From assembly GCA_034770075.1 (NCBI GenBank), contig CM068386.1:85781265-85845264 (forward strand): a stretch of DNA of 64,000 nt. Reading direction: 5' to 3'. Below, one piece after another: positions 32,616-44,118 of this stretch (the stretch's first letter is position 1; each line of letters starts with the position of its first letter). Position numbers and translations under genes: made by a program. This stretch comes from Aralia elata (taxonomy: Eukaryota; Streptophyta; Magnoliopsida; Apiales; Araliaceae). The notes under the pieces were generated by a model. The model was not told where the DNA came from. It was given only the letters and a program-made list of their open reading frames with translations, and searched no databases.

Positions 32616-34302
32616 TTGTCTAATCATGAAGTTGCAATTGATTGTAAGAAGAAGTGCATATGCCTGAAGACTCCGATTAAGTCAAGCGTTATATTCTATG
32701 GAAGTAAATCGCCTAGACAATCTCATTGTCTGACGATGATGCAAGCAAGGAGATTGCTCAGAAAAGGTTGCATAGGTTATCTGGCTCACGTGGTTAATAC
32801 TCAAAGAGTAGGGGGTGAAGTGAGACAGATACCTGTAGTAAAGGAATTTCCAGATGTTTGCCCAGAAGATCTACCAGGTTTGCCGCCAGATAGAAAAGTG
32901 GAATTTGTAATCGATTTGGTATCGGGAATCGCACCGATCTCAAAGGCACCGTACAGGATAGTACCGGTGGAGATGAAAGAACTGATGGTTCAACTGCAAG
33001 AGCTTCTAGATAAAGGGTATATTCGTCCGAGTGTATCTCCGTAGGGAGCGCCAGTCCTATTCGTGAGGAAGAAGGATAGAGCGTTAATACTCTGTATCGA
33101 TTATAGGGAATTGAACAAGGTTACCATTAAGAACAAGTATCCGCTGCCCAGAATTGATGATTGGTTTGACCAATTGAAGGGAGCGAAATACTTTTTAAAG
33201 ATTAACTTGAGGACAGGGTATCACCAACTGAAAGTGAGACAGGAGGATATTCGAAAGACAACATTTAGAACTCGATATGGACACTTTGAGTTTTTGGTGA
33301 TGTCGTTTGGGCTGACAAACGCACCAGCAACATTTATGGATATGATGAATGGAGTGTTCAAGCAATAGCTATATAAATTTGTTGTCGTTTTCATAGATGA
33401 CATTCTAGTCTACTCGAAGACGGAGGAGAAACACGTTGAGCATTTTAGGATAGCCCTAGAAACGCTAAGAAGGGAGAAGCTATATGCAAAGTTTTCTAAG
33501 TGTGAATTTTGGCTATAAAGGGTTCAGTTCTTGGGGCACGTAATTGACAAAGACGGTGTATCAGTGGAACCTGCGAAGGTAGAAGAGGTAATAAACTGGG
33601 AGCAACCAAAGACGCTGACAGAAGTTCGAAGTTTCTTGGGATTAGCGGGTTACTATCGGATGTTTATTCAGAACTTTTCAAAGATAGCGACACCATTGAC
33701 AAATTTGACCAGGAAGACTGTGAAGTTTATATGGACGGATAAGTACGAAGAGAGTTTCTTGGAGTTGACAAAGAAACTTAGTGAAGCACATGTGTTATCA
33801 CTACCAAATAATATAGAGGGATTTGTGGTGTACAGTGATGTGTCACACAAAGGCCTTGGGTGCGTATTGATGCAACATGGGAAGGTCATTGCGTACGCGT
33901 CACGACAGCTGAAGGACTATGAGAAGGGGTATCCGACTCATGACCTGGAACTAGCGGCAGTGGTGTTTGCTCTGAAGATTTGGAGGCACTATCTGTATGG
34001 AGAGAAGTGTGAAATATACACAGACCATAAAAGTCTGAAGTATATCTTCACTCAGAAGGAGCTAAATATGAGGCAGCGATGATGGTTGCAGTTGATCAAG
34101 GACTATGATTGTGAAATCCTATACCATCCTAGTAAAACTAATGTAGTAGCTGATGCTCTAAGTAGGAAGGGCAGAGATAAGTTAATGATGCTGACAGCTC
34201 AAGAAGAACTGATAAAGGAGATGGAAAGACTGGAGTTGGAAGTCAAGTATTCAAAAGATGCAGACGAGAAACTATTCGCAGTGGTGGCGAGTCCGACTTT
34301 AT
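32616..34302 (+). pseudogene. Reverse transcriptase and RNase H of element D
   Basis: The connector (FPDVCPEDLPGLPPDRKVEF) leads into RT: LCIDYRELNKVTIKNKYPLP, GAKYFLKINLRTGYHQ, MSFGLTNAPATFMD, and the catalytic FIDD box at 33390-33401. RNase H follows: VVYSDVSHKGLGCVLMQHGK, DLELAAVVFALKIWRHYLYG, EIYTDHKSLKYIFTQ. Stops are at 33042-33044 (Trp to TAG), 33366-33368, 33516-33518 and 34080-34082 (Arg CGA to TGA). It copies element RNA into DNA in the cytoplasmic particle. The last 442 bases (33861-34302) occur again at 36297-36738 beyond the inserted LTR fragment. Confidence 0.93.
33861..34302 (+). repeat. 442-bp duplication, left copy
   Basis: It begins tgcgtattgatgc and ends gtccgactttat. The right copy is 36297-36738, and I count about three differences between the copies. 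It covers the second half of RNase H and the start of the linker to integrase. Confidence 0.95.
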
Positions 34303-36296
34303 AGCCTTTTTGTTGGATGATTTTTTGGGAAAAGGTTAGCACAAATGTCGACGGGGTTTTGAAAGATCGTTTTTTATGATGAGCCAATTGATCAGAGTCG
34401 CCAGTTGGTATATTTGAAATGGATGTACCAACTCATCCGAGTTTTGTTTTTTCGTAAATTGCTGGCTCATATATGACTCCGAATTAATTGGTCTGCGAAC
34501 CGAGATTCATAGAGTTCGGGGGCTTGCTTAAGCGAGGGGAAGGTGTTAGGCACCCCCCGACTTCCTTGAAATACGGTTACCGCAATCTTGATGATTTTCC
34601 TATCCTTTAATTCATAAAGTGTGTATGTGTGTGCGCGTGTGTGTGTCTATGTGAATATGGTGGTGAGTTTGTATGAAAGAATCATTTGGGGTTTTATGTG
34701 GAAAGTCGTGCTTTGAGAATGCTTTAGAATGTCCTTAGATTTATACGAGAAAGCTTTATTCTTTATGAAAAAGGTTTGATTTTAATTGTCAAAACTGCGA
34801 GATTTTCATTGGGTGTCGTTTGGCAAAACAAGATCAATTTTTAAACCCTCGTCAAAATAGGAATCGAGATCTATACGTCGCTTTCGTAACTTAAATGATG
34901 GGCAACCTCTAGGATCTCTTTAACCCTATGCACAAAGATTTAATAAAACGTTACTTATTTTTATAAAACCATTTTTTTGTGATGTTTGAAAACGATTTTT
35001 TTTTTTGCCTTCTCGTTAAGATAGAAATCGACATTCCTTAGCACCTCCACTTTCTTATCCTCGTGATGCTAATAACCTAATTTGATTGATTTTATGAAAA
35101 TCTTCATCGTTTAGCTTTGAAATCCTTTTTGGTGTTGCAATTTAAATCAAACATTATAATGCGTAGGGGATTATTCACGGGCATGTAAGCCATCAAAATA
35201 ACCCCGAACGCCCACAATCACATATTTTCACTATGATGGGGCCTTAAACACGATTCTTGCCTTGGCGTCGTTTTAAGGCCCGACGATTACATACTTACAA
35301 TGAAGACTACATCGCTCTTACTACCTACATCAAAAGATGTCCATCATCGGATTTGGACCACGGGGTCGCGTTCCTAGGCTCACATCCAAAATTGCTAAAC
35401 AACCACAATATCCTAAAATGGCAATCTAAACAAACTAGGCACAATAAATCATCATAACGAGCTAAAATAGTTCACTAAATGGACATCCTCGGGTCATTAG
35501 GAGGCATTTCGTTCCGTGGGAACCCTCACTAATGGTCCCTAATCCATGTATCCACAATAATATACAAGAAAAACTACATTTCACATAACCCAATTGACAA
35601 GAAGATTAACAAAATGATACACAAAAATTGCTATAGAAATGGTCTTTTCACCTTGAAAATATCACCAAAATGTGTGTAAACTTGAGTATATGAATACAGT
35701 AGAAATTATCTTGGATATAATCTCACAAAAGAGACACAATTCCTCACTTTTTCCTCTCTTTTCTCTCCTAATTTGCTGCAGTTTTTTGCTGTTTTTCCTT
35801 TCTTTTTCTGAGCTGCTGCTGGTTTCTCCATTCCGTCTGCTGAATGAACTGAAACTGGGATGATAACAGGGAAGCCAGGGCAGCCGCAGATGGATCTGCG
35901 GCTGGCTGGCCGCCCACCATCCACTCAGCCTGGTTTCGATTTTCGTGTTTCGAGTTCCGTGTTTTCAAAAGGCGCACTTATTGGCCGCAGATCAATACGC
36001 GGCTGGCTGGTTTGACTTTCTTAGTTTTCGTACCATGCCTCGATTCTTGTGTCGTGAAGTCAGTTTTCGCCGACAGGCTTGTATTTTGTAGTCCGGGAAT
36101 TACTGGGAGACATGCCACATCATTCGAGAATGCTCATTTCGGACGGCCGTGTTATCACGTCAGTTTTGGTTGCAAATCTCGGTGGCGTCGAGTGTTCGTA
36201 CTTGCGCCCATCCTTCGCTCTCGTAGGCCGGTTCAATTGACGATTTTGCCCTCCTGTCACGGTTAGCATAGGGAACGCAAAATTTGGGTGTCTACA
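34303..36296 (-). mobile_element. Tat-type (G-family) LTR fragment inside element D
   Basis: In minus orientation it begins at 36296 with TGTAGACACCCAAATTTTG, the same start as LTR G at 52201. It runs to the region before the LTR end, where about 32 bases (TGTCGACGCC onward in + reading) are missing at 34303. It shares with LTR G the phrases cctaacaccttcccctcgctt, gcctaggaacgcgaccccg and the palindromes GCCGCAGAT-NN-ATCTGCGGC (35883-35902 and a variant at 35984-36003). There is no body. The flanks are a 442-bp duplication instead of 5 bp. Confidence 0.88.
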
Positions 36297-38164
36297 TGCG
36301 TATTGATGCAACATGGGAAGGTCATTGCGTACGCGTCACGACAGCTGAAGGACTATGAGAAGGGGTATCCGACTCATGACCTGGAACTAGCGGCAGTGGT
36401 GTTTGCTCTGAAGATTTGGAGGCACTATCTGTATGGAGAGAAGTGTGAAATATACACAGACCATAAAAGTCTGAAGTATATCTTCACTCAGAAGGAGCTA
36501 AATATGAGGCAGCGGTGATGGTTGGAGTTGATCAAGGACTATGATTGTGAAATCCTATACCATCCTAGTAAAACTAATGTAGTAGCTGATGCTCTAAGTA
36601 AGAAGGGCAGAGATAAGTTAATGATGCTGACAGCTCAAGAAGAACTGATAAAGGAGATGGAAAGACTGGAGTTGGAAGTCAAGTATTCAAAAGATGCAGA
36701 CGAGAAACTATTCGCAGTGGTGGCGAGTCCGACTTTATTAGACAAGATAAAGGAGGCTCAAGAAAAGGATGATGAATGTGTTTCCATAAGGAAGCGAATC
36801 TCAGATAGAGAGGAATTGAAGTACAAAATTGATGGCACGGGACTGCTAAGGTTTGAAGGGAGGATCTGGATACCGATGGTTCCGGAGTTGAGAGAAGAAA
36901 TTATGCATGAAGCTCATTCTACAAAGTATTCGATACTCCCAGGTAGTACCAAGATGTATCAGGATTTGCATCAGCACTTCTGGTGGCCGAACATGAAGAG
37001 GGAGGTCGCATAATGTGTGGGACGATGTTTAACATGTCAGAGCATAATAGCAGAACATCAGAAACCGGTGGGCTGCTACAACCGCTGGAGATTTTGGAGT
37101 GGAAGTGGGAGTATATCACGATGGACTTTGTGACAGGGCTTCCACCAACTTAGAAGGGCTACTACGCGATTTGGGTGATCGTGGATTGTTTAACTAAATC
37201 TGCATATTTTCTACCGATCAAGATAAGGTACAATCTGGAGCAACTAGTAAAGTTATATGTGAAAGAAATTGTGTCATGACATGGGGTGCTGGTATCTATT
37301 GTATCTAATAGAGATCCGCGTTTCACGTCGAATTTCTGAAAGAGCTTGCTAGAAAGATTGGGAACTCAGTTGAGGTTGAGTACGGCATATCATCCTCAAA
37401 TGGATGGGCAAAGCGAGCGAATGATTCAGACGCTTGAAGACATGCTTTGAACATGTGTGATGGATTTGAAGGCAGCTGGGATGATCACCTACCATGCATT
37501 GGTTGAGTTTGCCTATAATAACAGTTATCATGCGAGTATTGGCATGCCGCCATATGAAGCATTATATGGGAGGAAGTGTCGAACACCTTTGTGTTAGGAT
37601 GAAGTCGGTGAACGGAGACTATTGGGACCTGAATTGCTGCAACGGACCGTGGATATCATCAAAGTGATAAGAGCTCGATTGGTAGCGGCTCAGGATCGAC
37701 AAAAGAAATATGTCGATTTGCATCGTCAGAAGCGAGACTTTAAAGTTGGCAGTTTTGTATTTTTGAAGGTATCTCCCTGGAAGGGGAAGATTAGATTTGG
37801 GAAGAAAGAGAAATTGAGTCCCAGGTTCGTAGGACCATTTGAAGTTTTAAAGAGGGTAGTTGATGTGGCATACGAGGTAGCTTTACCTCCTGAACTTGAG
37901 CACATTCACAATGTGTTTCACGTTTCCGTGTTGCGGCCATATAAACCCGACTACAAGCATGTGATATCCTATGAACCGATTCAAGTTGAGCGAGACTTGT
38001 CATATGAAAAGATTCTTGTCCAGATATTAGATAGGAAGGAGAAGACGTTAAGAAACAAGGTCATTCATTTGGTCAAGGTCCTTTGGAGGAACCACACGGC
38101 TAAAAAAGCTACATGGGAACTGGAAGAGAAGATGAGAAAGAATTATTCGCATCTTTTTGAGTGA
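36297..38164 (+). pseudogene. RNase H end, integrase and chromodomain of element D
   Basis: After the duplicated RNase H part come the integrase zinc domain (EIMHEAHSTKYSILPGSTKM, HFWWPNMKREV, then a stop, CLTC), the core (first Asp in ITMDFVTGLPP at 37124-37126; second position SIVSNRDPRF at 37301-37330; Glu in GQSERMIQ at 37415-37417), GPFEVLKRV and VFHVSVLRPYKPD. Last is a chromodomain (ILDRKEKTLRNKV, HLVKVLWRNHTAKKATWELE) ending HLFE-stop at 38164. The second catalytic Asp codon reads Asn (AAT 37307-37309). Stops are at 37011-37013 and near 37153, 37278 and 37593, and there are frameshifts in the core. It would integrate element DNA, with the chromodomain guiding it to heterochromatin. 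This copy is dead. Confidence 0.92.
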
Positions 38165-38230
38165 TCCCATATTAATTTTTTCGTACCTAGGGTGAAATTC
38201 TAGGGACATAATTCTTATAAGGGGGGAGGA
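38165..38230 (+). promoter_or_regulatory. 3' leader and polypurine tract of element D
   Basis: The purine run aaggggggagga at 38219-38230 ends directly at the 3' LTR start (38231). It primes plus-strand DNA synthesis. Confidence 0.9.
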
Positions 38231-39975
38231 TGTAATGACCGTAAATTTGGGATAGCCTTGTAATTTGAATTTATATATATTAATGAATACTATGAATTTT
38301 AGTAACATTATTATGTGTTACGTGTTTAAAAGTTGTGTGACAACCTGGATTATGTGAATGCATGAAGTTTACGTGTTATAGTTTTATATAAGTGAATAAA
38401 TTAATTTCGCGGAATGTCGCTAAATTACTATTCACGGACACTATTCACACCATAATATTTTTACGTATTTTTCGATTTCTCTTATTTTCGTTAAAGCATG
38501 TATGTGATGAAATAATTTTTCCAAGCGTTGGAATAATTATTTGAGCTCGTTAGTGATTTAATTTGTATCTAAATTGTTTTATATGAGTGTTCCGAATAAA
38601 TGGGCAAACCCCGTATTTATTATTTTTATCCATCCCAATATTTTATGAGATAACCCATTTTAATTTTGGGTAGAGTTATTAAGCAAATTTGGTACAAATA
38701 AGGAAGTATTCGGGTATGGGGGACCAAATGAGTGTATTAATTTGTGTGTGTTACTAATATGGGGAATCACCTAACTATTTGGACCAATAGAAATTGAGGA
38801 GGAGACATGCTAAGCCAATGAGGAGTGAGCAAGTAGGGAGTGGTCGGATGAAGTGGCTTTGAGCCAAGTATTTTGCCTTAGAATTCCTTATTTGCACAAC
38901 ATTCCTCTTGAATGTTAAACCCACTCGGGTGAACTCCTTTCATCCTCCCGAAGTTCCCTTCAATCTCCCATTTCATTCCAATATTCTTCCCCTATCATTT
39001 CCAAGTTGCTGCAGAATTGAGGGAGAATATAGAGAGAGAAATAGAAGAAATAAGGAAGAAGAAATAAGGAAGAAGAAGAGAGAGAAAGAGAGTTTCTAGA
39101 GAGAGAAAAAAGTGGGTTTGTTCGAGCTTTAAGCTCTAACCAAGTCTCTTAGCATCAAGGAGCAAGAATCAAGAGGTAAACATCAACCATAACCTTTTTC
39201 CTTTAATATTTCAAGCTTTCATGGTTTTGAAGCCTGTATACTTGGTGGGTTTGATTTTGTTGTTTACGGTTGTTGTTAGTTGTGTGTAAGTTGTTAGAGA
39301 AGTTCTTAAGACCCTAAAAACCTTCCTAATAGCATTAGAGTGGAACAATATAATAAGAAAATCTGAACCCATGCGTAAAGGATGAAGAACAATGAAAAAC
39401 ATGGATATTTTGGACAAACATGGACATTCGGACTATTTTAGAGGACTTATAGTTTCAATTTTATGTTTGTTTGCTTTGTTTGTTATTGTGGTATTGTAGT
39501 TCCATGGGTTATCTTCATAACCCTATTGGAATGGAGTAAAAAGCTTTTAAAACGAATTGGTGGTGAAGATTTAGTAAACCATGTCAAGAACACGATTACT
39601 TAATATGAATAGTGACCTTATAATCAATTCTGGTATTGTTGTGTTGCATGAAAAATTCTAAATTTCTGGATAGTTGTAGTACACTGAATTAGGAAGTCAT
39701 GGGCTTTGGAATGAACGTATTTTGACCTCGGATGAGGGAGATATAGCTATTTTAAGAAAATGTGTCAAAGCTGTCAAGAACAAAGAAAACTGGTGCGACC
39801 AGGCTCTTTGGAGCCGCTGTTTTGATCTATTAACGAAGCTAAAAAGTTATGATTTTTGGATATGTTGTCTTTCAGGTTACAAGCTTTCCATAGCCTTAAG
39901 AATAGACTAATTTCGACTTAAAGTGAGGAAGTTATGACGTTCGGGAGTAGGTGCTACGAATCTGTCAAGTAGGAG

Positions 39976-40079
39976 GTCGTAGAGTGCAAGTCGTAGGGTA
40001 ATCTCTGACCATTGTAGAGTGCAAATGGTGGGGTGGCCTCCGAGGGTCGTAGAGTGCCTCTCGGAAATGTAGAGTGCAG
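39976..40079 (+). repeat. TCGTAGAGTG cluster, 3' LTR of D
   Basis: Five or six copies of the decamer, against nine or ten in the 5' LTR. The missing block is about 90 bases. Confidence 0.85.
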
Positions 40080-41249
40080 GCAACTTCAACATGACTTAGT
40101 AAAATGACCATAACTTTCTCATACGAACTCGGATTGAGGTGATCCAGGATGATTCGAAAAGAGAAAGAGTAAATCTACAACTTCCATTAATAAGAGTTGA
40201 GATTTCATGCCTGGATCAAATTCGAATTTGGAAAGTTTGGGTGATGTTGTGTATGTTGTTTTAGCGTTTGAGTAGGCAAGTTTGACGTATGGACGTGCAA
40301 GCGTCGTAAAGTTATAACAAGTGTGGTTAGCCTTGTCTAATATTATGCTTCTAATAAGATTATAACCTTATGGAGTAGTGTAAACCAATAATTGGTATTC
40401 ATTATGTGACTGATTGTAATATGTTTATGTGCACACATGTGTATAAGATAATTGAAGAGCGTGTGTTGTATTATTATAGCAGACGCATGAGGCAAGTTTC
40501 TTAACTTTATTCAAGTTATATTTGCGCAAGTTCCTTACTCAACTATTGTTATTTGAGCAAGTTTCTTCTCTAACCCTTGTATTGGGCAAGTTTCTTACCC
40601 TAACTCAAATTATTATGGAGCACGTATTCTATATTATTACAACTTTCCTATCTCAGACTAGATTTATTGCTTTCAAATTATACTAGTGTATTAATTATTA
40701 TCAATTACTCCACATCAGAGACAATTATTCATATTCGCACCTTGTGCATTTGAAATCATGGACTATTGTTGGACTGTGAAATGTTTAAGTTCTTCATTCA
40801 TGAATTATTTAATAAATAGTCTATGCCAATTGTTTCGGCTAGACACGTGCAGGTTAATATCTTTTTAAAGCTATCCAAACCAGTAGTTGGTACGGATTCT
40901 TGGACTGAGAGAGCAACCCTTATTAAGGGATTATAATGTGTCGGTTATTTGATGCAGTCAGAGTTAAATGTTATGCATATACATAGTATACAAGAGGCTG
41001 ATCCCCTCAAGTACAACTGACAGAGCCAGGTTTTTAAAAGGGTCAATTAAATGATTGACTCTTTGGCAAAAACGTTCATGGTCTATTAGACCACTCAGCA
41101 GTAAATAATCAATATTCATTATTTCATTTAAACTTTGATTATATTGTCAGCTATTTTGTTCAATGTTCTTAAATTATTGAACTATGCGATTATTATTCTT
41201 ATTCATTCATGATATATCTTCTTTATTCATTTTAAACTTCCTGAGCAAA

Positions 41250-41341
41250 GCAGTTGCTCACCCTTGCTATATCATGAACATATTGCAGTTAAGCCAGAGT
41301 GTTCCAAAGTGGACAAAGGCAAAGGAAAGCTTAAGGAATAG
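41250..41341 (+). other. CTCACCCTTGC block and Lys-rich micro-ORF, 3' LTR of D
   Basis: TTGCTCACCCTTGC, TATTGCAG (to 41288), then VKPECSKVDKGKGKLKE and a stop at 41339-41341. The frame is still open despite several substitutions relative to the 5' LTR. Confidence 0.5.
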
Positions 41342-41573
41342 TTATATGTATTATCCCGTTATGTAATTGTGGAATCGTTTTATATTATTAATGTATTTTG
41401 TGATGTATTTATTAAAGGTTATAGACCTTGGGACCGTAGTAAACCTTTTGTAATAAACAACATATGTTTATTTATTCCGCATTAGTTGATTTATGTTGTT
41501 TAGAGGTATACGAATGTATTTTATCGTGAGCACCAGATTCGAGGTACTGGTACCTGAATTTGGGGGTGTCACA

Positions 41574-42867
41574 GTCGACATATCAATTAGTCACATAATG
41601 ACGCTCAAATTAGTTTATTTTAGCTTATTACATAGTTCACGATGTTCGGCTTTTACAACTCGAAACAACGTAACATAACCATATACATCTCCATTTACTC
41701 TTCTCTTAACTTCGTTCATAGTTTAGACTTCAATTTTGAAGTTTCCCGATGTTCGCGTTTTATAGCTCGAAACATCTTAAATCATCCTTTAATTAATCTT
41801 CATTACACTTTCCTTATATAGCTCGGAACAACGTAGCATAATGTTGCACGACTACTCGGTGTTCGGAAGTCGACACATGTTGATGTACTTACCATTTAGT
41901 CAAATTCATAATTTAAACTTACATTACAAAGTCTCTCTATATTGGTTTAACTTTTAAATTCTCATTTCATATCGTTTGTGTTTTATAATTTAATTCACGC
42001 GACCAAACTTCAAAAAACGTCTTTCGGGGTCGCGGCGTTCGGGAACGTCATGACCCGCTTAACTGTCCCCCACGATAGTTTACAATTATCTTAATTTGTA
42101 TGCTTTAATGTTTCCCGCGACCCGCTTAACTGTCCCCCACGATAGTTTACAATTATCTTAATTTGTATGCTTTAATGTTTCCTTTTTATTTAGAATTGAA
42201 ATACTAAACAAGGGTACAATCTTTTGTTATGGCATTATAACGATTGCATGCTCATACTTCTGACTAGCCTATGTGAACGCTCAACGAACGTACACATAGC
42301 TGCTCAGCACTAAACACCCAGGCCCTTGGGCATTGTGGTGCCCAGATTTTCCTTGCAAGCGGCACTGTGGTGCCAGCTCGAATTCTTCCCTCATATGTGT
42401 AGCGCCACGGTACTACATGGGCGCCGCGGCGACGTTGACCACTTGTTTTTCATCCTACATACTTATGAACGTCATAACTTCCTCATCCGTTATCGAAATG
42501 AGTCTGTTCTTGAGCCATTTATTAGCTCATAACATTCTCTACAATTTTTTCAAATGGAAAATTTTTCCTAGTTAATTATCAGGCCAAAATAGTGGCCTGA
42601 AAAACCTTCGTTGTCTAGTTTTTGCTAAATGACGTTTTCAACGTCGAATTTTCAAATCATCGTAACTTATTCATTCAAAGTCGGATTAAGCTCGTTCTTA
42701 AGCTTACAGCTCACTTATATTATGAACTACAAAATCCCCAGAAAATTAAAATTTTCCGAAAGTGATAATTACCCATAAACTTGGCTCGAAAGTCGTACCA
42801 AACTAAGGTTTTCATCATTTGGCGTCTTTTACTAAAAGTTTCACCATAACTTTGTTATAGCATATCC
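41574..42867 (-). mobile_element. 5' LTR of element B, second part
   Basis: It resumes with gtcgacatatcaattagtcac as at 5994 in the left LTR and runs to catatcc (42867), where Athila F starts. The remaining 1.3 kb of this LTR should lie beyond the window. It contains the GC motif cluster (42317-42440) and a 67-bp tandem duplication (42052-42118 and 42119-42185) absent from the left LTR. Confidence 0.8.
42052..42185. repeat. 67-bp tandem duplication in LTR of B
   Basis: gacccgcttaactgtccccc ... ctttaatgtttcccgc is present twice head to tail. The left LTR has it once (about 6481-6545). Confidence 0.9.
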
Positions 42868-44118
42868 TGTTGTCCGATTTATATAATGACAAATTCACGC
42901 AAGTATACACGGTCAACTAAATAATATAGAAGTAAAAATGATGTCGAACCCACAGAATACTAATAATTATCTTAATTATCAATTTACTATCAATTCAATT
43001 CAATTGAAACGATCACCAATGTTGATTTTGAAAATAGTTAAATTTAAAGTCTAAAGTTTTAGCTAATTAACAAGATTGATTATCAGATGCATCAAGTTTA
43101 GGAATACAATTTCCTCGCTTAATTTACAATAATCTCTTCACCCTATTTCCAAGTGATTAATCCAATAAGTTGTTAACTGAGATTGCCTACCTATTTATTA
43201 ACATTTTTCAATAATTAATAACAAGACCTATTTTAGTTATGTTGTTATTTTCATGAAAAACACTTAAAATAGATTCATTAATCACAAACTCCCAAATAAG
43301 TTACGCATGACACATAGGTATTTTCATCCTATGTACTATTATGTTATTCCAGATTGAAATTAACAACTTCATATGTTATCATACCCAAATCTAATCTTAA
43401 ATTTCCTTTTTCAATTCCATCTAAGATATCAAATTAACTGTTAGCCACACAATTAATAAATAAGCACAAGATATAACAAACAACTCAAATAGAATCAATA
43501 AATAAAAATAAGGATGAATTAATTAATGCACACAAAAGGTTCCATTGTACTCCTAATCAAAAGTTTAGTTCATCATTATACCGAAAACCATCATCTCGAA
43601 TATAAAAAACATTCATAGTTGCAAATAAAGAAAATAAAGAGAAGAAGAAAAACTCTTGTGGGAATTCCAATCTCCTTAGTCTTCAATGTATGACTTCTTG
43701 TGCTTTTCAATTCAATCTTTAAGCCTCCTTAGCGATCACTAATTCTTGTAGTCCAAAGAATAATCTAATTCAAGTCATAAGCAATGTATTTATAGCCCCA
43801 TAGAAACCCTGATTAATTAAGCAACAAAAAATCATGTTGCAAGTCCACTATTTCCAAAAATTTATTAAAATCAGCATCCTAGCCGCACGACCGGCGCGCC
43901 CCTCGCCAACTATAAGCTTCCATTGGCGTGCCCCGCGCCGTTTTATCAAAATCTCCAACTTTGCTCCTTTTATCAATCCACATCGTCCAGTTTTTCCCCA
44001 CTCGACCTTTCCTACAAAATAAACATAAACATATTAAAAGCAACATGAAAACACCCGAGAATAAGCAATATTTCAAGATAAAGAATACCAGATTCGTAGG
44101 TATTAAACCCACTAATCA
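42868..44118 (-). mobile_element. 3' LTR of Athila F (1251 bp)
   Basis: The + strand edge is TGTTGTCCGATTT and the other edge is ...CCCACTAATCA. It matches LTR E (TGATGAGTAGG ... AATCGGATAACA, read inverted), including the phrases 'ttcgacatcatttttac' and 'gtgtatacttgcg' near its end. A GC block (43880-43945: gaccggcgcgcccctcgcc, gcgtgccccgcgccg) corresponds to E's motif cluster. Next to it, minus strand, lies CTTGAGGACAAGCAATTG (44134-44155), the usual Athila sequence before the polypurine tract. Confidence 0.85.

Larger units (their letters stand above)
27139..41573 (+). mobile_element. Element D: full-length Tekay/Del chromovirus (14.4 kb)
   Basis: 5' LTR 27139-30596, primer site, pre-gag relic, gag, protease, RT, RNase H, integrase, chromodomain, polypurine tract, 3' LTR 38231-41573. 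Target duplication gtcga lies at 27134-27138 and 41574-41578 and is perfect. The domain order and terminal chromodomain (ILDRKEKTLRNKV ... VKVLWRNHTAKKATW) place it in the Tekay/Del clade of Ty3/gypsy. A 1994-bp Tat-type LTR fragment and a 442-bp duplication interrupt RNase H. Gag-pol is one long frame broken by about ten stops and at least one frameshift. The LTRs differ at about 7 of the first 115 positions by eye. Confidence 0.95.
38231..41573 (+). mobile_element. 3' LTR of element D (3343 bp)
   Basis: It starts TGTAATGACCG (5' LTR: TGTAACGACCG) and ends GGGGGTGTCACA at 41573. It is shorter than the 5' LTR, mainly by loss of AG/AAG-rich leader sequence and of TCGTAGAGTG copies, and has a small insertion near 38828-38845. 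No gene. Confidence 0.93.
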
